The position numbers were made by a program, and so were the translations under genes. Shown here in pieces: positions 38,296-50,099 of a stretch of 64,000 nt of DNA. The stretch is from an uncultured Granulosicoccaceae bacterium (lineage in GTDB: Bacteria; Pseudomonadota; Gammaproteobacteria; Granulosicoccales; Granulosicoccaceae). Each line of letters begins with the position of its first letter. The first letter of the stretch is position 1. The stretch spans positions 1-64,000 of the forward strand of contig CALGLE010000019.1 of assembly GCA_937930305.1 (NCBI GenBank), given 5' to 3'. Under the pieces are notes generated by a model. It searched no databases and was not told the origin of the DNA. It worked only from the letters and a program-made list of their open reading frames with translations.

Positions 38296-38993
38296 ACGGG
38301 TGTTCTAACCAACGCAAGCTGAGGAATGGCTTCTTGCTTTTGGGTTGCCACTAATACATTCTCATGCGCCAATAGCGCGTGCTCACTCATGAGTGCAGCC
38401 GCGCGTGTGCCTTCTCGTCGAGTAATAGCCAATAGAATTTGTTGATGGTGGTGTTGACCAATCGCTAACGACGCTCTAAATCTTTTGGCGTCACCGGCGT
38501 GGGTGGGAAACGCTGAAGGGGCTGCAAACGGAAAGCGATAGGAGCGTTTCACTTCGGCGACTAGAATGTCACTGTTGGATGCTTGCGCTAACTGCAAATG
38601 AAAATCATGGTTTAAGGCATCGTAGTCCGCCAGTTGATCGCGCGTAAGCACGTCATCTAAGGCCTGCAACAACTCATTCAATTTTTGCAGTTCGACTTCA
38701 CTAACACCGCGTTCAGCCGCTTTTCTAACGGCCGCCCCTTCCAATAAACCACGCAGCTCTATGGCGTCATACACTTCTTGCAAATCGAAGGTGCGAACGG
38801 TATAGCCGGACTTATCCCGAACCAACAAGCCCTCACCTTCAAGTTTTACCAACGCTTCGCTGATGGGAGTTCGAGAAATATCCATCTGAACGGCTAAATG
38901 GCTGGCCCGTAGCTTGGTCCCACCTGGCAAGTCACCGGCCACAATTTGGCGGCGTAGATCGTATAAAGCGGATTGCCATTGAAGATCAGTCAT
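38292..38993 (-). CDS. GntR-family (FadR/FCD type) regulator of 4-hydroxybenzoate/protocatechuate genes
   Basis: A 233-residue regulator starting at ATG 38993. The N-terminal winged helix is LRASHLAVQMDISRTPISEALVKLEGEGLLVRD (about 27-60). The C-terminal all-helical FCD domain (about 85-215) holds DYDALNHDFHLQLAQASN with the metal/ligand histidine. It is coupled to pobA and divergent from ligABC-galB-ligK. It most likely controls both sides, probably with a pathway intermediate as ligand. Confidence 0.85.
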   Translation of the reverse strand: MTDLQWQSALYDLRRQIVAGDLPGGTKLRASHLAVQMDISRTPISEALVKLEGEGLLVRDKSGYTVRTFDLQEVYDAIELRGLLEGAAVRKAAERGVSEVELQKLNELLQALDDVLTRDQLADYDALNHDFHLQLAQASNSDILVAEVKRSYRFPFAAPSAFPTHAGDAKRFRASLAIGQHHHQQILLAITRREGTRAAALMSEHALLAHENVLVATQKQEAIPQLALVRTPV

Positions 38994-39003
38994 ACGACAC
39001 TTT

Positions 39004-39089
39004 TGTATGCATTTAGGGTAAATTGTACCTCGATTTGAGGATTTATTTCTAAAAATGCATGCAAATAATTTGATGCGGTGGTGCATCAA
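39004..39089. promoter_or_regulatory. Divergent gntR-ligA control region with candidate operators
   Basis: Between the GntR start and ligA lie TGTATGCA (39004-39011), ATGCAT (39055-39060) and the inverted repeat TTGATGC (39070-39076)/GCATCAA (39083-39089) with a 6-bp gap. The recurring ATGCA core is a plausible GntR-type half-site. No single consensus can be fixed by eye. Confidence 0.45.
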
Positions 39090-39158
39090 CACCTCAGTTG
39101 TCATCTGGCGCTGACCGATTTGATGCCATCATCTCAAACCAATGGGAGAGCTATTCAG

Positions 39159-40393
<1,235 letters not shown>

Positions 40394-40394
40394 C

Positions 40395-41351
40395 ATGGTA
40401 AAAATTGGTGTAGCCGGTGCCTATGGCGCATTTGGTCTGAAGCATCTGGATGCGTTAGATGTCATTCCTGAAGCCGAAGTGGTCGCTGTATTTGGTCCAA
40501 ACGAAAGTAAGATTAACGCCTTAGCTTCTGAACGAAACATCGCTCAGGCCTGTACCCACTACGAAACATTTCTTGAACAAGATATTGATGCCGTCATTCT
40601 TTCAACACCCACACAATTGCATTGCACCCAATCCGTTCAAGCCATGCAAGCGGGCAAACATACCTTTGCAGAAATCCCGATGGCCGATAGCTTGGCGGAT
40701 GCCGAAGAAATGGTTGCTGTGCATGAACAAAGTGGGGTCGTTGGTATGGTGGGGCACGTTCGACGATTCAACCCTTCACACCAATGGATAAAACAACGCA
40801 TTGATGCAGGCGAATTCAATATTCAGCAAATGGATGCACAAACCTATTTCTTCCGCCGCACCAACACCAATGCCAAAGGCGAGCCACGCAGCTGGACGGA
40901 TCACCTGTTATGGCACCACGCCTGCCACACCATCGATCTTTTTCTGTACCAGACAGGAGAAATACCCAGTGAAGTGATGGGGCTTCAGGGCCCTGCTCAT
41001 CCCGAGTTGGGCATTGCGATGGATATGACCATTGGCTTAAAAACGCCTTCCGGGAAACTGTGCACACTGTCCTTATCGTTTAACAACGATGGTCCGTTTG
41101 GCTCTTTCTTTCGCTACATTGGTGACAGCGGAACCTATCTGGCCCGATACGATGACTTGTTCGACGGAAATGAAAACCCCATCGACCTTTCACAAGTCGC
41201 TGTTAGCAGCAATGGCATTGAACTCATTGATAGAGAATTCATCGCCGCCATTCAAGAAAATCGAGAACCCAACTCCAGTTTTGCCCAAGGTTTAGCTGCC
41301 ATGAAAGTGATGCAGTTGCTGGAGGATCAAATGGGTGCGCTCAAAGTTTAA
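40395..41351 (+). CDS. ligC: 4-Carboxy-2-hydroxymuconate-6-semialdehyde dehydrogenase (LigC)
   Basis: An NADP-dependent Gfo/Idh/MocA-family oxidoreductase (318 residues) that turns the hemiacetal of the ring-cleavage product into 2-pyrone-4,6-dicarboxylate. The N-terminal Rossmann motif is VAGAYGAFGLKHLDAL; HTFAEIPMADSLADAEEMV and the stretch TDHLLWHHACHTIDLFLYQTG match LigC rather than sugar dehydrogenases. It begins one base after ligB. Confidence 0.92.
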   Translation: MVKIGVAGAYGAFGLKHLDALDVIPEAEVVAVFGPNESKINALASERNIAQACTHYETFLEQDIDAVILSTPTQLHCTQSVQAMQAGKHTFAEIPMADSLADAEEMVAVHEQSGVVGMVGHVRRFNPSHQWIKQRIDAGEFNIQQMDAQTYFFRRTNTNAKGEPRSWTDHLLWHHACHTIDLFLYQTGEIPSEVMGLQGPAHPELGIAMDMTIGLKTPSGKLCTLSLSFNNDGPFGSFFRYIGDSGTYLARYDDLFDGNENPIDLSQVAVSSNGIELIDREFIAAIQENREPNSSFAQGLAAMKVMQLLEDQMGALKV

Positions 41352-41396
41352 CCTTGCGCTCTGTCAACTTTCGCTTTGACTTAAGGAAATTTTACC

Positions 41397-42128
41397 GTGA
41401 CTGATAAAAAAACTGCGCTGATTATTTCTGCCCACGCCGCAGATTTTGTGTGGCGTTGTGGTGGTGCCATTGCTTTGCACCAAAAGCTGGGTTATGAGGT
41501 TACGGTGGCCTGCCTGTCTTATGGAGAACGCGGAGAAAGTGCCCGACTGTGGAAAGAAGGTAAAAATCTGGAAGAAGTGAAAACAATCCGCCGAAAGGAA
41601 GCCGAAAATGCAGCAAAAGCCCTGCATGTGCATGACATTCAATTCTTGGATTTAGGCGACTACCCGTTAACGGTAGATCGAGAGGCTAAATTTCAACTAG
41701 TCGATCTTATTCGCTCCATTCAACCCAATTTTATGATGAGCCATTCGAAGTACGATCCGTATAACACCGATCATATGTACACCACGGAAGTGGCCATGGA
41801 GGTGCGAATGATTGCTCAGGCTTGGGGCCACAACCCGGGTGAAAAAGTGCTGGGCGCACCGCAGCTTTATCTGTTTGAACCGCACCAAACCGAGCAAATG
41901 GGTTGGAAACCAGACACCTTCTTAGACATTACCGATGTGTGGGATCAAAAACGCGCAGCGATTGAATGCATGGAAGGACAACATCATTTGTGGGACTTCT
42001 ACACCAACGTGGCCGAGAATCGAGGCAATCATTTTCGTCGTAATTCTGGTGGGCAAGCCGGTGGCCGAGCCGCTCAATATGCGGAAGGTTTCCAATCGGT
42101 TTACCCACGTTGCGTGGATGAACTGTGA
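41397..42128 (+). CDS. galB: 4-Oxalomesaconate hydratase, PIG-L fold (GalB)
   Basis: A zinc hydrolase-fold (LmbE/PIG-L) enzyme of 243 residues that hydrates the keto tautomer of 4-oxalomesaconate to 4-carboxy-4-hydroxy-2-oxoadipate. The metal-site motif, AHPDDE in deacetylases, reads AHAADFVWR here, as in Pseudomonas Gal[22 protein letters not shown] is also GalB-like. The start is GTG 41397 with AAGGAAA seven bases upstream. This hydratase is unrelated to the LigJ hydratase of sphingomonads, so the route mixes lig- and gal-type genes. Confidence 0.88.
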   Translation: MTDKKTALIISAHAADFVWRCGGAIALHQKLGYEVTVACLSYGERGESARLWKEGKNLEEVKTIRRKEAENAAKALHVHDIQFLDLGDYPLTVDREAKFQLVDLIRSIQPNFMMSHSKYDPYNTDHMYTTEVAMEVRMIAQAWGHNPGEKVLGAPQLYLFEPHQTEQMGWKPDTFLDITDVWDQKRAAIECMEGQHHLWDFYTNVAENRGNHFRRNSGGQAGGRAAQYAEGFQSVYPRCVDEL

Positions 42129-42799
42129 TGGGCGTGGTTAATCAGAACATAGAACGGGCTGAGACATCGGTTATTAATGGCTTGGCAGAATGTGGTGTGG
42201 CCACCGTGCACGAGTCGCAGGATCGAACCGGTTTACTAGCCAGTTACCTAAGGCCCATCTATCCTGGTGCCAGCATTGCAGGAACAGCAGTAACCATATT
42301 AGCCCCACCCTGTGACAACTGGATGTTGCATGTAGCCATCGAACAACTGCAAGACGGTGACGTGCTTGTGTTGGCCACCACCTCGCCATCGGATGCCGGT
42401 TATTTTGGGGATCTACTAGCCACATCAGCTCAAGCGCGTGGTTGTCGTGGCTTAATAATCGATGCGGGTGTGCGCGATGTTAAAGACTTGGCTGAGATGA
42501 ATTTTCCAGTTTGGTCAAAAGCCATTTGTGCGCAAGGCACCGTCAAAGAAACCTTAGGTTCTGTGAATGTTCCTATCGTTTGTGCGGGAGCTGCTATCGA
42601 CGCTGGCGATGTCATCGTTGCAGATGATGACGGCGTGTGCGTTGTTAAACGGGAACAAGCAAACACCGTATTGACTGCAGCGCGTGAACGATTAGCCAAT
42701 GAAGCGTCCAAGCGAGAACGTTTGGCAGGCGGGGAACTGGGGTTAGACATGTACAAAATGCGGGAAAGTTTGGAACAAAAAGGTCTTAAATACCAATAG
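42128..42799 (+). CDS. ligK: 4-Carboxy-4-hydroxy-2-oxoadipate aldolase (LigK/GalC, HMG aldolase)
   Basis: A class II (metal-dependent) aldolase of the RraA-like fold (about 223 residues). It splits 4-carboxy-4-hydroxy-2-oxoadipate into pyruvate and oxaloacetate, the last step of the pathway. [18 protein letters not shown] at the N-terminus, [27 protein letters not shown] in the centre with the Asp/Arg pair, and DDDGVCVV late are typical. It overlaps galB by one base (ATG 42128; GTG 42125 also possible). Confidence 0.9.
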   Translation: MGVVNQNIERAETSVINGLAECGVATVHESQDRTGLLASYLRPIYPGASIAGTAVTILAPPCDNWMLHVAIEQLQDGDVLVLATTSPSDAGYFGDLLATSAQARGCRGLIIDAGVRDVKDLAEMNFPVWSKAICAQGTVKETLGSVNVPIVCAGAAIDAGDVIVADDDGVCVVKREQANTVLTAARERLANEASKRERLAGGELGLDMYKMRESLEQKGLKYQ

Positions 42800-42802
42800 A
42801 TC

Positions 42803-42825
42803 GCCGCCTCGAATCTCGAGGCGGC
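42803..42825 (+). terminator. Hairpin terminator between ligK and katG
   Basis: A perfect 10-bp stem, GCCGCCTCGA (42803-42812) and TCGAGGCGGC (42816-42825), with a 3-base loop, four bases after the ligK stop codon. Downstream is a moderately T-rich run (CTTATTTCTT). It lies between two converging genes and can serve both strands. Confidence 0.75.
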
Positions 42826-42837
42826 TCACCTTATTTC

Positions 42838-45012
<2,175 letters not shown>

Positions 45013-45064
45013 CTAAGTTCCTAAGGTTTGGTTGTTGTCGTTAATGATGCGTATTAAATGCGAC

Positions 45065-45517
45065 TTAATCGTCGCGGTTAGAGATGGATTGACACGTTGG
45101 ACAAACGCCCCAATAAATAACTTCGGCCTCGTCAATGTCATAACCGTGATCGTGCTCGGCAACCAAGCAAGGCGCTTTACCTACCGCACAGTTGATGTCA
45201 ACTACTTCACCGCATTGACGGCAAGCTAAATGATGGTGATTATCGACCCGATCTTCATAGCGAGCGGCCGAACCAGCTGGCTGAATTCGCCGAATGATTC
45301 CGTATTCAGACATCGCATTTAATGAGTCGTAAACGGCTTGTCGGGATATGACACCCAGCTCACCTCTAACGGCTTGGCAGATATCGTCTGCAATGGCATG
45401 AGGCATGGATCGAACGGCTTCATACACGGCTAAGCGCTGCGCGGTGACTTGAAGACCGGCCGCTCGCAGCGCTTTTGACACGTCTAATGCGTTTGAGTTA
45501 GCTTCGGATTCAATCAC
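45065..45517 (-). CDS. Fur/PerR-family peroxide- or metal-responsive regulator
   Basis: A 150-residue Fur-family protein: winged helix (about 15-80, [14 protein letters not shown] and [24 protein letters not shown]), then the metal-binding half with [12 protein letters not shown] and CPTC forming the structural CxxC-CxxC zinc site. Pairing with katG suggests a PerR-like peroxide sensor. The start is GTG 45517; no earlier or closer initiation codon fits. The promoter seen upstream would begin transcription at about this base, so the mRNA may be leaderless. Confidence 0.88.
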   Translation of the reverse strand: MIESEANSNALDVSKALRAAGLQVTAQRLAVYEAVRSMPHAIADDICQAVRGELGVISRQAVYDSLNAMSEYGIIRRIQPAGSAARYEDRVDNHHHLACRQCGEVVDINCAVGKAPCLVAEHDHGYDIDEAEVIYWGVCPTCQSISNRDD

Positions 45518-45523
45518 AATTTC

Positions 45524-45566
45524 ATACTATTCCCAATTCTTTACACTGTCAAGAATTGGGAATAGT
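45524..45566 (-). promoter_or_regulatory. Fur/katG promoter embedded in a 16-bp perfect inverted repeat
   Basis: The arms ACTATTCCCAATTCTT (45526-45541) and AAGAATTGGGAATAGT (45551-45566) are exact reverse complements around 9 bp. On the minus strand TTGACA (45552-45547), 17 bp, and TAGTAT (45529-45524) give a near-consensus sigma-70 promoter lying within the repeat. The operator is thus placed for autorepression by the Fur/PerR-type protein. Confidence 0.8.
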
Positions 45567-45589
45567 TTGGTCAATTCGCAACCACGCCG

Positions 45590-46657
45590 TTATCCAAACA
45601 CCACACCGTCCATCAACTTGTTGGCGGTTCGCAGAACAGCAGCAGATACCACTTTGCCGTTATCAATTTGGCAAACTACAGAGAGCTCCCCACTCGGGTG
45701 TTCGATGGATAAAGTTTGCCGGGATGCCATGGAATTATCTGTCGAAGTGTGTGCGTGGGCACCAGCGACCGATTGCTTGAGCACACACGCGGTCGCCACA
45801 CTCACCGCGCCCAAAACGCCAATGGCGGTATGGCAAGTGTGAGGAATAAACGAACGGGTTTGAATAGAACCCCCACGACGGGCCGGTGAGACCAAAACCA
45901 TTTTAGGTACGGTTTTTTCAGTCACATCCCCTAGATTCATGAGTGGGCCACACGCCAGTCTTAGCGTTTCAAGACGAGTTTTAAGCGCGTCGTTGTTGTT
46001 TAAATTTTCAGGACTCTCATGGCCTTCAACGCCCATCTCGGCTGCATCAATCACAACCGACGGCATACCATTATCGATTAAGGTCACACGGGTATCGTTC
46101 ACCATGTCGACAGGGTTACCCGTTGGCAGTAAAGCACCGCAACTGGATCCTGCGGTATCTTTAAATTCTAATAACACCGGGGCAGCAGTTCCCGGAACGC
46201 CATCAATAGCCGCATCCCCTTCGTATTGAACCACGCCGTTTTTTGTAGTGACGGTGGCAATCGCAATTTGTTCGCTGTTGCGTTGAAATATCGTGACGCA
46301 AGTTTTATCTCCCTGCGCTTTCACTAACCCACGTTCAATCGCAAAGGGTGCAACACCAGCTAAGATATTGCCGCAGTTTTGAGCACCTGATACGCGTGCG
46401 ACATCGACCGACACTTGCAAAAATAAATACTCAACATCCACATTAGAACGAGTCGATGCACTAACGATGGCGACTTTTGACGTTAAGGTGGTGCCACCGC
46501 CCATGCCATCGATTTGTCGTTCATCGGGAGAGCCCATTAACTTTAACAAAAGCGCATCGCGAGCCGCTTCATCGGTGGGTAAATCCGACTCAAGGAAGAA
46601 ACCGCCTTTTGAGGTGCCGCCGCGCATCCAAAGGCAAGGTATCGCCGCAACGCTCAT
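45590..46657 (-). CDS. galD: 4-Oxalomesaconate tautomerase, PrpF-like (GalD)
   Basis: A diaminopimelate-epimerase-fold isomerase of 355 residues that interconverts tautomers of 4-oxalomesaconate, linking LigI to GalB. The N-terminal motif PCLWMRGGTSKGGFF, IDGMGGGTTLTSKVAIV and SGAQNCGNILAGVAPFAI match the PrpF/GalD family, and HTCHTAIGVLGAV late is shared. PrpF (2-methylaconitate isomerase) is the main alternative, but the neighbouring pathway favours GalD. It overlaps hpaI by one base and so is cotranscribed with it. Confidence 0.87.
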   Translation of the reverse strand: MSVAAIPCLWMRGGTSKGGFFLESDLPTDEAARDALLLKLMGSPDERQIDGMGGGTTLTSKVAIVSASTRSNVDVEYLFLQVSVDVARVSGAQNCGNILAGVAPFAIERGLVKAQGDKTCVTIFQRNSEQIAIATVTTKNGVVQYEGDAAIDGVPGTAAPVLLEFKDTAGSSCGALLPTGNPVDMVNDTRVTLIDNGMPSVVIDAAEMGVEGHESPENLNNNDALKTRLETLRLACGPLMNLGDVTEKTVPKMVLVSPARRGGSIQTRSFIPHTCHTAIGVLGAVSVATACVLKQSVAGAHAHTSTDNSMASRQTLSIEHPSGELSVVCQIDNGKVVSAAVLRTANKLMDGVVFG

Positions 46658-47454
46658 TAAGCGCCCCGAATTTTGGTATCTTTTAAGTGCACTGAACTTG
46701 AGCTGGCTGCCAGCCTCATCGCTTTAGCGAACAGGGTTACATCAATCTCTGTGGCGATGAAGGAAGCGCCCAATTCTCTGCATTGGGTTTGCAGTTCTTT
46801 ATCTAAGGTGAGAATGCCTCCCGCTTTACCGCTAGCGGTTATTTTCCCGATGGCATCGAGTACCGATTGTTTCACCTCTTTAGCACCGGGTTGATTCACG
46901 TACCCTAAGTCAGCCGCTAGATCTGCAGGCCCGATGAAAACACCATCAATGCCGTCCACCGCCAGAATGTCATCTAGCGCATCTAACCCTTTGCGATTTT
47001 CTACTTGCACAATTAAACAAATTTCATTGCGGGCGGTTTCTAAATAATCTGGGATGGCAGCGAAGTTGGATGCACGAGCCAAGGCAGAGCCCACACCGCG
47101 CACGCCATGCGGTGGATAGGTAACCGCATCCACCATTAACTGGGCTTGTTCAGCGCTTTCAACCATAGGAATTAACAGCGTTTGCGCACCAGCATCCAGC
47201 AATTGTTTAATCATCCAAACCTCACCAATGGGAGGACGCACCATGGCATGAGCATTTGATGCTGCGATGACTTGCAAGTGTGCCACGATCGATCGCAAAT
47301 CGTTGGGCGCATGCTCAGAATCCACGCACAACCAGTCGAAACCTGCGTGTGCACTGATTTCAGCGATGTAGGGTGAGGCTAGGCCTAGCCAACAGCCAAG
47401 CTGTAACTCTCTCTTTTTAATGGCTGTTTTGAAGGGGTTTTGTGGTGCAGGCAT
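46657..47454 (-). CDS. hpaI: HpcH/HpaI-family aldolase, probably 4-hydroxy-2-oxoheptanedioate aldolase
   Basis: A class II pyruvate aldolase with TIM-barrel fold (265 residues from ATG 47454, preceded by GGGAG). In homoprotocatechuate catabolism it splits 4-hydroxy-2-oxoheptanedioate into pyruvate and succinic semialdehyde. Typical segments are GCWLGLASPYIAEISAHAGFDWLCVDSEHAPN, MVRPPIGEVWMIKQLLDAGAQTLLIPMVE, and DGVFIGPADLAADLGY with the metal site. It is coupled to galD and away from hpaFEDGH. Given that location, action on 4-carboxy-4-hydroxy-2-oxoadipate cannot be excluded. Confidence 0.82.
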   Translation of the reverse strand: MPAPQNPFKTAIKKRELQLGCWLGLASPYIAEISAHAGFDWLCVDSEHAPNDLRSIVAHLQVIAASNAHAMVRPPIGEVWMIKQLLDAGAQTLLIPMVESAEQAQLMVDAVTYPPHGVRGVGSALARASNFAAIPDYLETARNEICLIVQVENRKGLDALDDILAVDGIDGVFIGPADLAADLGYVNQPGAKEVKQSVLDAIGKITASGKAGGILTLDKELQTQCRELGASFIATEIDVTLFAKAMRLAASSSSVHLKDTKIRGA

Positions 47455-47503
47455 GTTTCCATCTCCCAGGGAGCGTGATTGACCGTTAACACGCAACGTT
47501 TCC

Positions 47504-47515
47504 TTAACATGTTAA
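47504..47515. promoter_or_regulatory. Palindrome in the hpaI/hpaR divergent region
   Basis: The 12-bp perfect palindrome TTAACATGTTAA lies between divergent hpaI and hpaR, with a further GTTAAC at 47485-47490. The position is right for an HpaR (MarR) operator. Confidence 0.5.
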
Positions 47516-47609
47516 CTATGCGTATACTAAGGATTCGAATGCGCTTTTGTCAACGCGTCAATTTTTGGTTCGCGCCGGCAAGGAAATATTAATACACCGA
47601 CCTAAAACA

Positions 47610-48059
47610 ATGTCTGTCAAGCACCCAAAAAAAACAACTCTGCCTCCGACCTCGCGCTCATTGCCCATTTGTTTAATCCGAGCTCGCGAGGGCATCATGC
47701 CGCCGATACGGGAAATGCTGGCAGAATCTGGAATCACTGAACAGCAGTGGCGAGTGCTGCGTGTGTTAGCAGAACACGGCCCGCAAGATACTTCCACCAT
47801 TGCGCAGCGCGCCTGCCTACTCCTTCCCAGCTTAACGCGCATAGCGCAAAAAATGAGAGACAACGGGCTCATCACACTTGCCCGAGATGATACTGATAAG
47901 CGGCGCCAAACCATTGCCCTCACAAAAGCGGGTCAACGTATCGTTGACGACAATATGGACGAGGCAGCCGCGATTGTTAATGGAATAAAACAACGATTAG
48001 GCGCCGATAATTATGAACAGTTGTTAGATCTTTTGTCGTTGCTGGAGGCCGATACATGA
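47610..48059 (+). CDS. hpaR: HpaR/HpcR-type MarR regulator of homoprotocatechuate genes
   Basis: A MarR-family repressor of 149 residues from ATG 47610; the frame is open back to TTG 47547. The family's N-terminus SLPICLIRAREGIMPPIREMLAESGITEQQWRVLRVL and the winged helix DTSTIAQRACLLLPSLTRIAQKMRDNGLITLARDDTDKRR are close to HpaR. It is divergent from hpaI-galD and overlaps the downstream DUF3429 gene. Its usual ligand is a hydroxyphenylacetate-type aromatic acid. Confidence 0.85.
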   Translation: MSVKHPKKTTLPPTSRSLPICLIRAREGIMPPIREMLAESGITEQQWRVLRVLAEHGPQDTSTIAQRACLLLPSLTRIAQKMRDNGLITLARDDTDKRRQTIALTKAGQRIVDDNMDEAAAIVNGIKQRLGADNYEQLLDLLSLLEADT

Positions 48060-48538
48060 ATAGCTTCAAGGCGATTCCAGCACCCGCACGTGTCTTCGGC
48101 TTTGCTGGCTTAATTCCGTTTTTTGTCGGTGCTGCTTTGTGCTGGGCAACCGATGCGACCGTTACGAACACAAGCTTACCCCTCGGCTCGTTCGTGTTAA
48201 CCACTTATAGCGCTGTTATCTTAAGTTTTTTAGGCGGTATTCGCTGGGGCGTCGCCATGCAGCACCCCAGCTTGATCAATGATTGGCAGGTGGTCGCTTT
48301 TGCCATGGTGCCCAGCTTAGTAGCATGGGCCGCGTTGCTCACTCACGCTAAAGTGGGTTTGCCAATGTTGCTCGTTGGATTCTCTTTACAGTATGTTATT
48401 GACTATCGTTCCACTAAAAACAACATCACACCACCTTGGTTCTTAACCCTACGTTCCCTATTGACGCTGGGTGCTATCTTGTCCGTACTAGTGGGGTGGT
48501 TGGGGATAAGCGGTATGTTCTCAGCATCTAACCCATAG
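48056..48538 (+). CDS. DUF3429 membrane protein
   Basis: A 160-residue protein with four or five hydrophobic segments. FAGLIPFFVGAAL at the start and FLGGIRWGVAM about residue 61 are hallmarks of DUF3429, a family of unknown function. ATG overlaps hpaR by four bases, so it is translated from the same mRNA, which is probably coincidental. Confidence 0.8.
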   Translation: MNSFKAIPAPARVFGFAGLIPFFVGAALCWATDATVTNTSLPLGSFVLTTYSAVILSFLGGIRWGVAMQHPSLINDWQVVAFAMVPSLVAWAALLTHAKVGLPMLLVGFSLQYVIDYRSTKNNITPPWFLTLRSLLTLGAILSVLVGWLGISGMFSASNP

Positions 48539-48554
48539 AATCTCAATGAAAGTC

Positions 48555-48585
48555 GCGGGTGCCCATTGCGCAAAGCAATGTCCGC
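48555..48585. terminator. Possible bidirectional terminator between DUF3429 and YHS genes
   Basis: CATTGC (48564-48569) pairs with GCAATG (48575-48580) around a 5-base loop, and GCGG (48555-48558) with CCGC (48582-48585) outside an internal loop. It lies between two converging genes. There is no strong T-tract. Confidence 0.4.
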
Positions 48586-48605
48586 GTCTCATCCAAGTAA
48601 GTTGC

Positions 48606-49079
48606 TTACTTTTTCAACAAGTCCAGGATCACATTGTCAGCGGTCTCAATAAAGCCGGGTACGTCTTGCAACCACTTTTTCTGCACACCGGCGTCATAGT
48701 TAAGATAGAGCTTTCCATCAACAATCCTCCACTGATCGGCTTCTATTTTCACCAGATATTCCTGCGCAACCCCGTAAGCACAATAGCCGCCATATTGTGG
48801 TGCATAGGCTTCTGGATCATTTTCGAATAAATCAGCGTGTTCTTGTGTGGAGAAATGCCACGTTGCATCATTCCATTTAACGGCATAGTCAGCGCTTCCT
48901 TCTACAGGCTTGCCAAGCGTGAAATAGGCAACCGTGTCATAACCTCGAATCGCTATGCCAGTTTCCTCATACGAACTCAATAGCCCCTCTTTGTCCAAGG
49001 TGTTGATTTTTGAGGCTGCAAAAACATTACCAGCGAATAGTAATGCAAATATAACGATTAGTTGTTTTGCTGATTTCAT
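48606..49079 (-). CDS. Exported YHS-domain protein
   Basis: A 157-residue protein with a signal peptide (about 1-21, ending VFAAS). The YHS domain is seen in IAIRGYDTVAYFTLGKPVEGSADYAVKWNDATWHFSTQEHADLFENDPEAYAPQYGGYCAYGVA (about 43-105), a domain associated with metal (often copper or iron) handling. Similar YHS proteins are exported or lipid-bound in many marine bacteria. Exact role unknown. It is transcribed alone. Confidence 0.8.
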   Translation of the reverse strand: MKSAKQLIVIFALLFAGNVFAASKINTLDKEGLLSSYEETGIAIRGYDTVAYFTLGKPVEGSADYAVKWNDATWHFSTQEHADLFENDPEAYAPQYGGYCAYGVAQEYLVKIEADQWRIVDGKLYLNYDAGVQKKWLQDVPGFIETADNVILDLLKK

Positions 49080-49478
49080 CGGTATGTTATCCGTTTATAG
49101 TTTATTGGCAGAAGGATTAAATTGTCTCGTAAGAAAGATTGGTCGCTTCATTAATACTGCTTTGTTAGTGGTATGGAGTAAAAGTTCAGTGCGCGCCTAT
49201 TAGCAGCGCAATCGGACTGGATCGTCATTTCAGGCTCGTCTTGTTCCATCATATTTGTTCAAATTAAATAACGATCAGCAAAACTTTGTTGATGAAGCAT
49301 TGTGAAGTTATGATGGGCTGAGAACGGGCCGTTGATTGATTTGGTCGCACCGCTTTTTAGCCAATCTAGAAAAACAGGTTGGCGTCTAGGCAAAGTAGGC
49401 TCGAATTTCTGGAACTAAACCCGCCAGAGAACCACTAACAAACTAAATCAAAATACTAAGCGGCCAGATGTGGAACCT
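49080..49478. other. Intergenic region without a recognised gene
   Basis: These 399 bases separate the YHS and msrA genes, which diverge, and must hold promoters for both. I see no protein family, RNA gene or clear inverted repeat. Confidence 0.5.
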
Positions 49479-50066
49479 ATGAAGCGTATCCTTTTAAGTA
49501 TCATTTTTTCGTGGACTACTCTGGCCACACCGGCCATGGCGGCAACCGCCCTATTCGCCGGTGGCTGTTTTTGGTGCGTAGAAAAAGATTTTGAATCCCT
49601 CAACGGTGTATCTGAGGCCGTTTCGGGTTTTACCGGTGGCACACATCCCGACCCAACGTATTCGGGTAACCATACGGGTCATTACGAAGCGGTTTTGATC
49701 ACATACGACCCCGAAGTTGTTTCCTATAAACAACTGCTGGATCATTTCTGGGTTAATCATGACCCGTTCGACGCCCGAGGGCAGTTTTGCGATAAAGGCC
49801 CGAGCTACCTAGGTGCGATATTTGTGGCTAACGCGGAAGAACGTGAACTGGCTGAACAATCCCGTGCAGAGGTAGTGGACCGGTTCCCAGATCAGACAGT
49901 CGTAACCCCAATACTGGATGCTTCAACGTTTTATCCTATAAAAGGTGTCGAGAGCATCCACCAGGACTTTTACAAGAAAAGACCGGTTCGTTATAAACTT
50001 TATCGACATGGCTGCGGCAGAGACAAACGACTGAAAAAAATATGGGGTGACGATGCGACAGTTTGA
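49479..50066 (+). CDS. msrA: Exported peptide methionine sulfoxide reductase MsrA
   Basis: Reduces methionine-S-sulfoxide in proteins. The product has a signal peptide (KRILLSIIFSWTTLATPAMA, about 2-21), so it acts in the periplasm, unlike the cytosolic E. coli MsrA. The catalytic core begins at once with ATALFAGGCFWCVEKDF (catalytic Cys in GCFWC), followed by GFTGGTHPDPTYSGNHTGHYEAV and the Asp/Glu-Tyr partners in DPFDARGQFCDKGPSY. The start ATG 49479 is preferred to GTG 49470. About 195 residues. Confidence 0.9.
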   Translation: MKRILLSIIFSWTTLATPAMAATALFAGGCFWCVEKDFESLNGVSEAVSGFTGGTHPDPTYSGNHTGHYEAVLITYDPEVVSYKQLLDHFWVNHDPFDARGQFCDKGPSYLGAIFVANAEERELAEQSRAEVVDRFPDQTVVTPILDASTFYPIKGVESIHQDFYKKRPVRYKLYRHGCGRDKRLKKIWGDDATV

Positions 50067-50099
50067 ATTTACGAAGTAATCGCTGACAGTAAGGGCAGT

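Noticed and set aside
45526-45566. 16-bp inverted repeat as terminator of galD
   Set aside because: No T-tract follows, the stem is AT-rich, and a promoter for the next gene lies inside; an operator is the better explanation.
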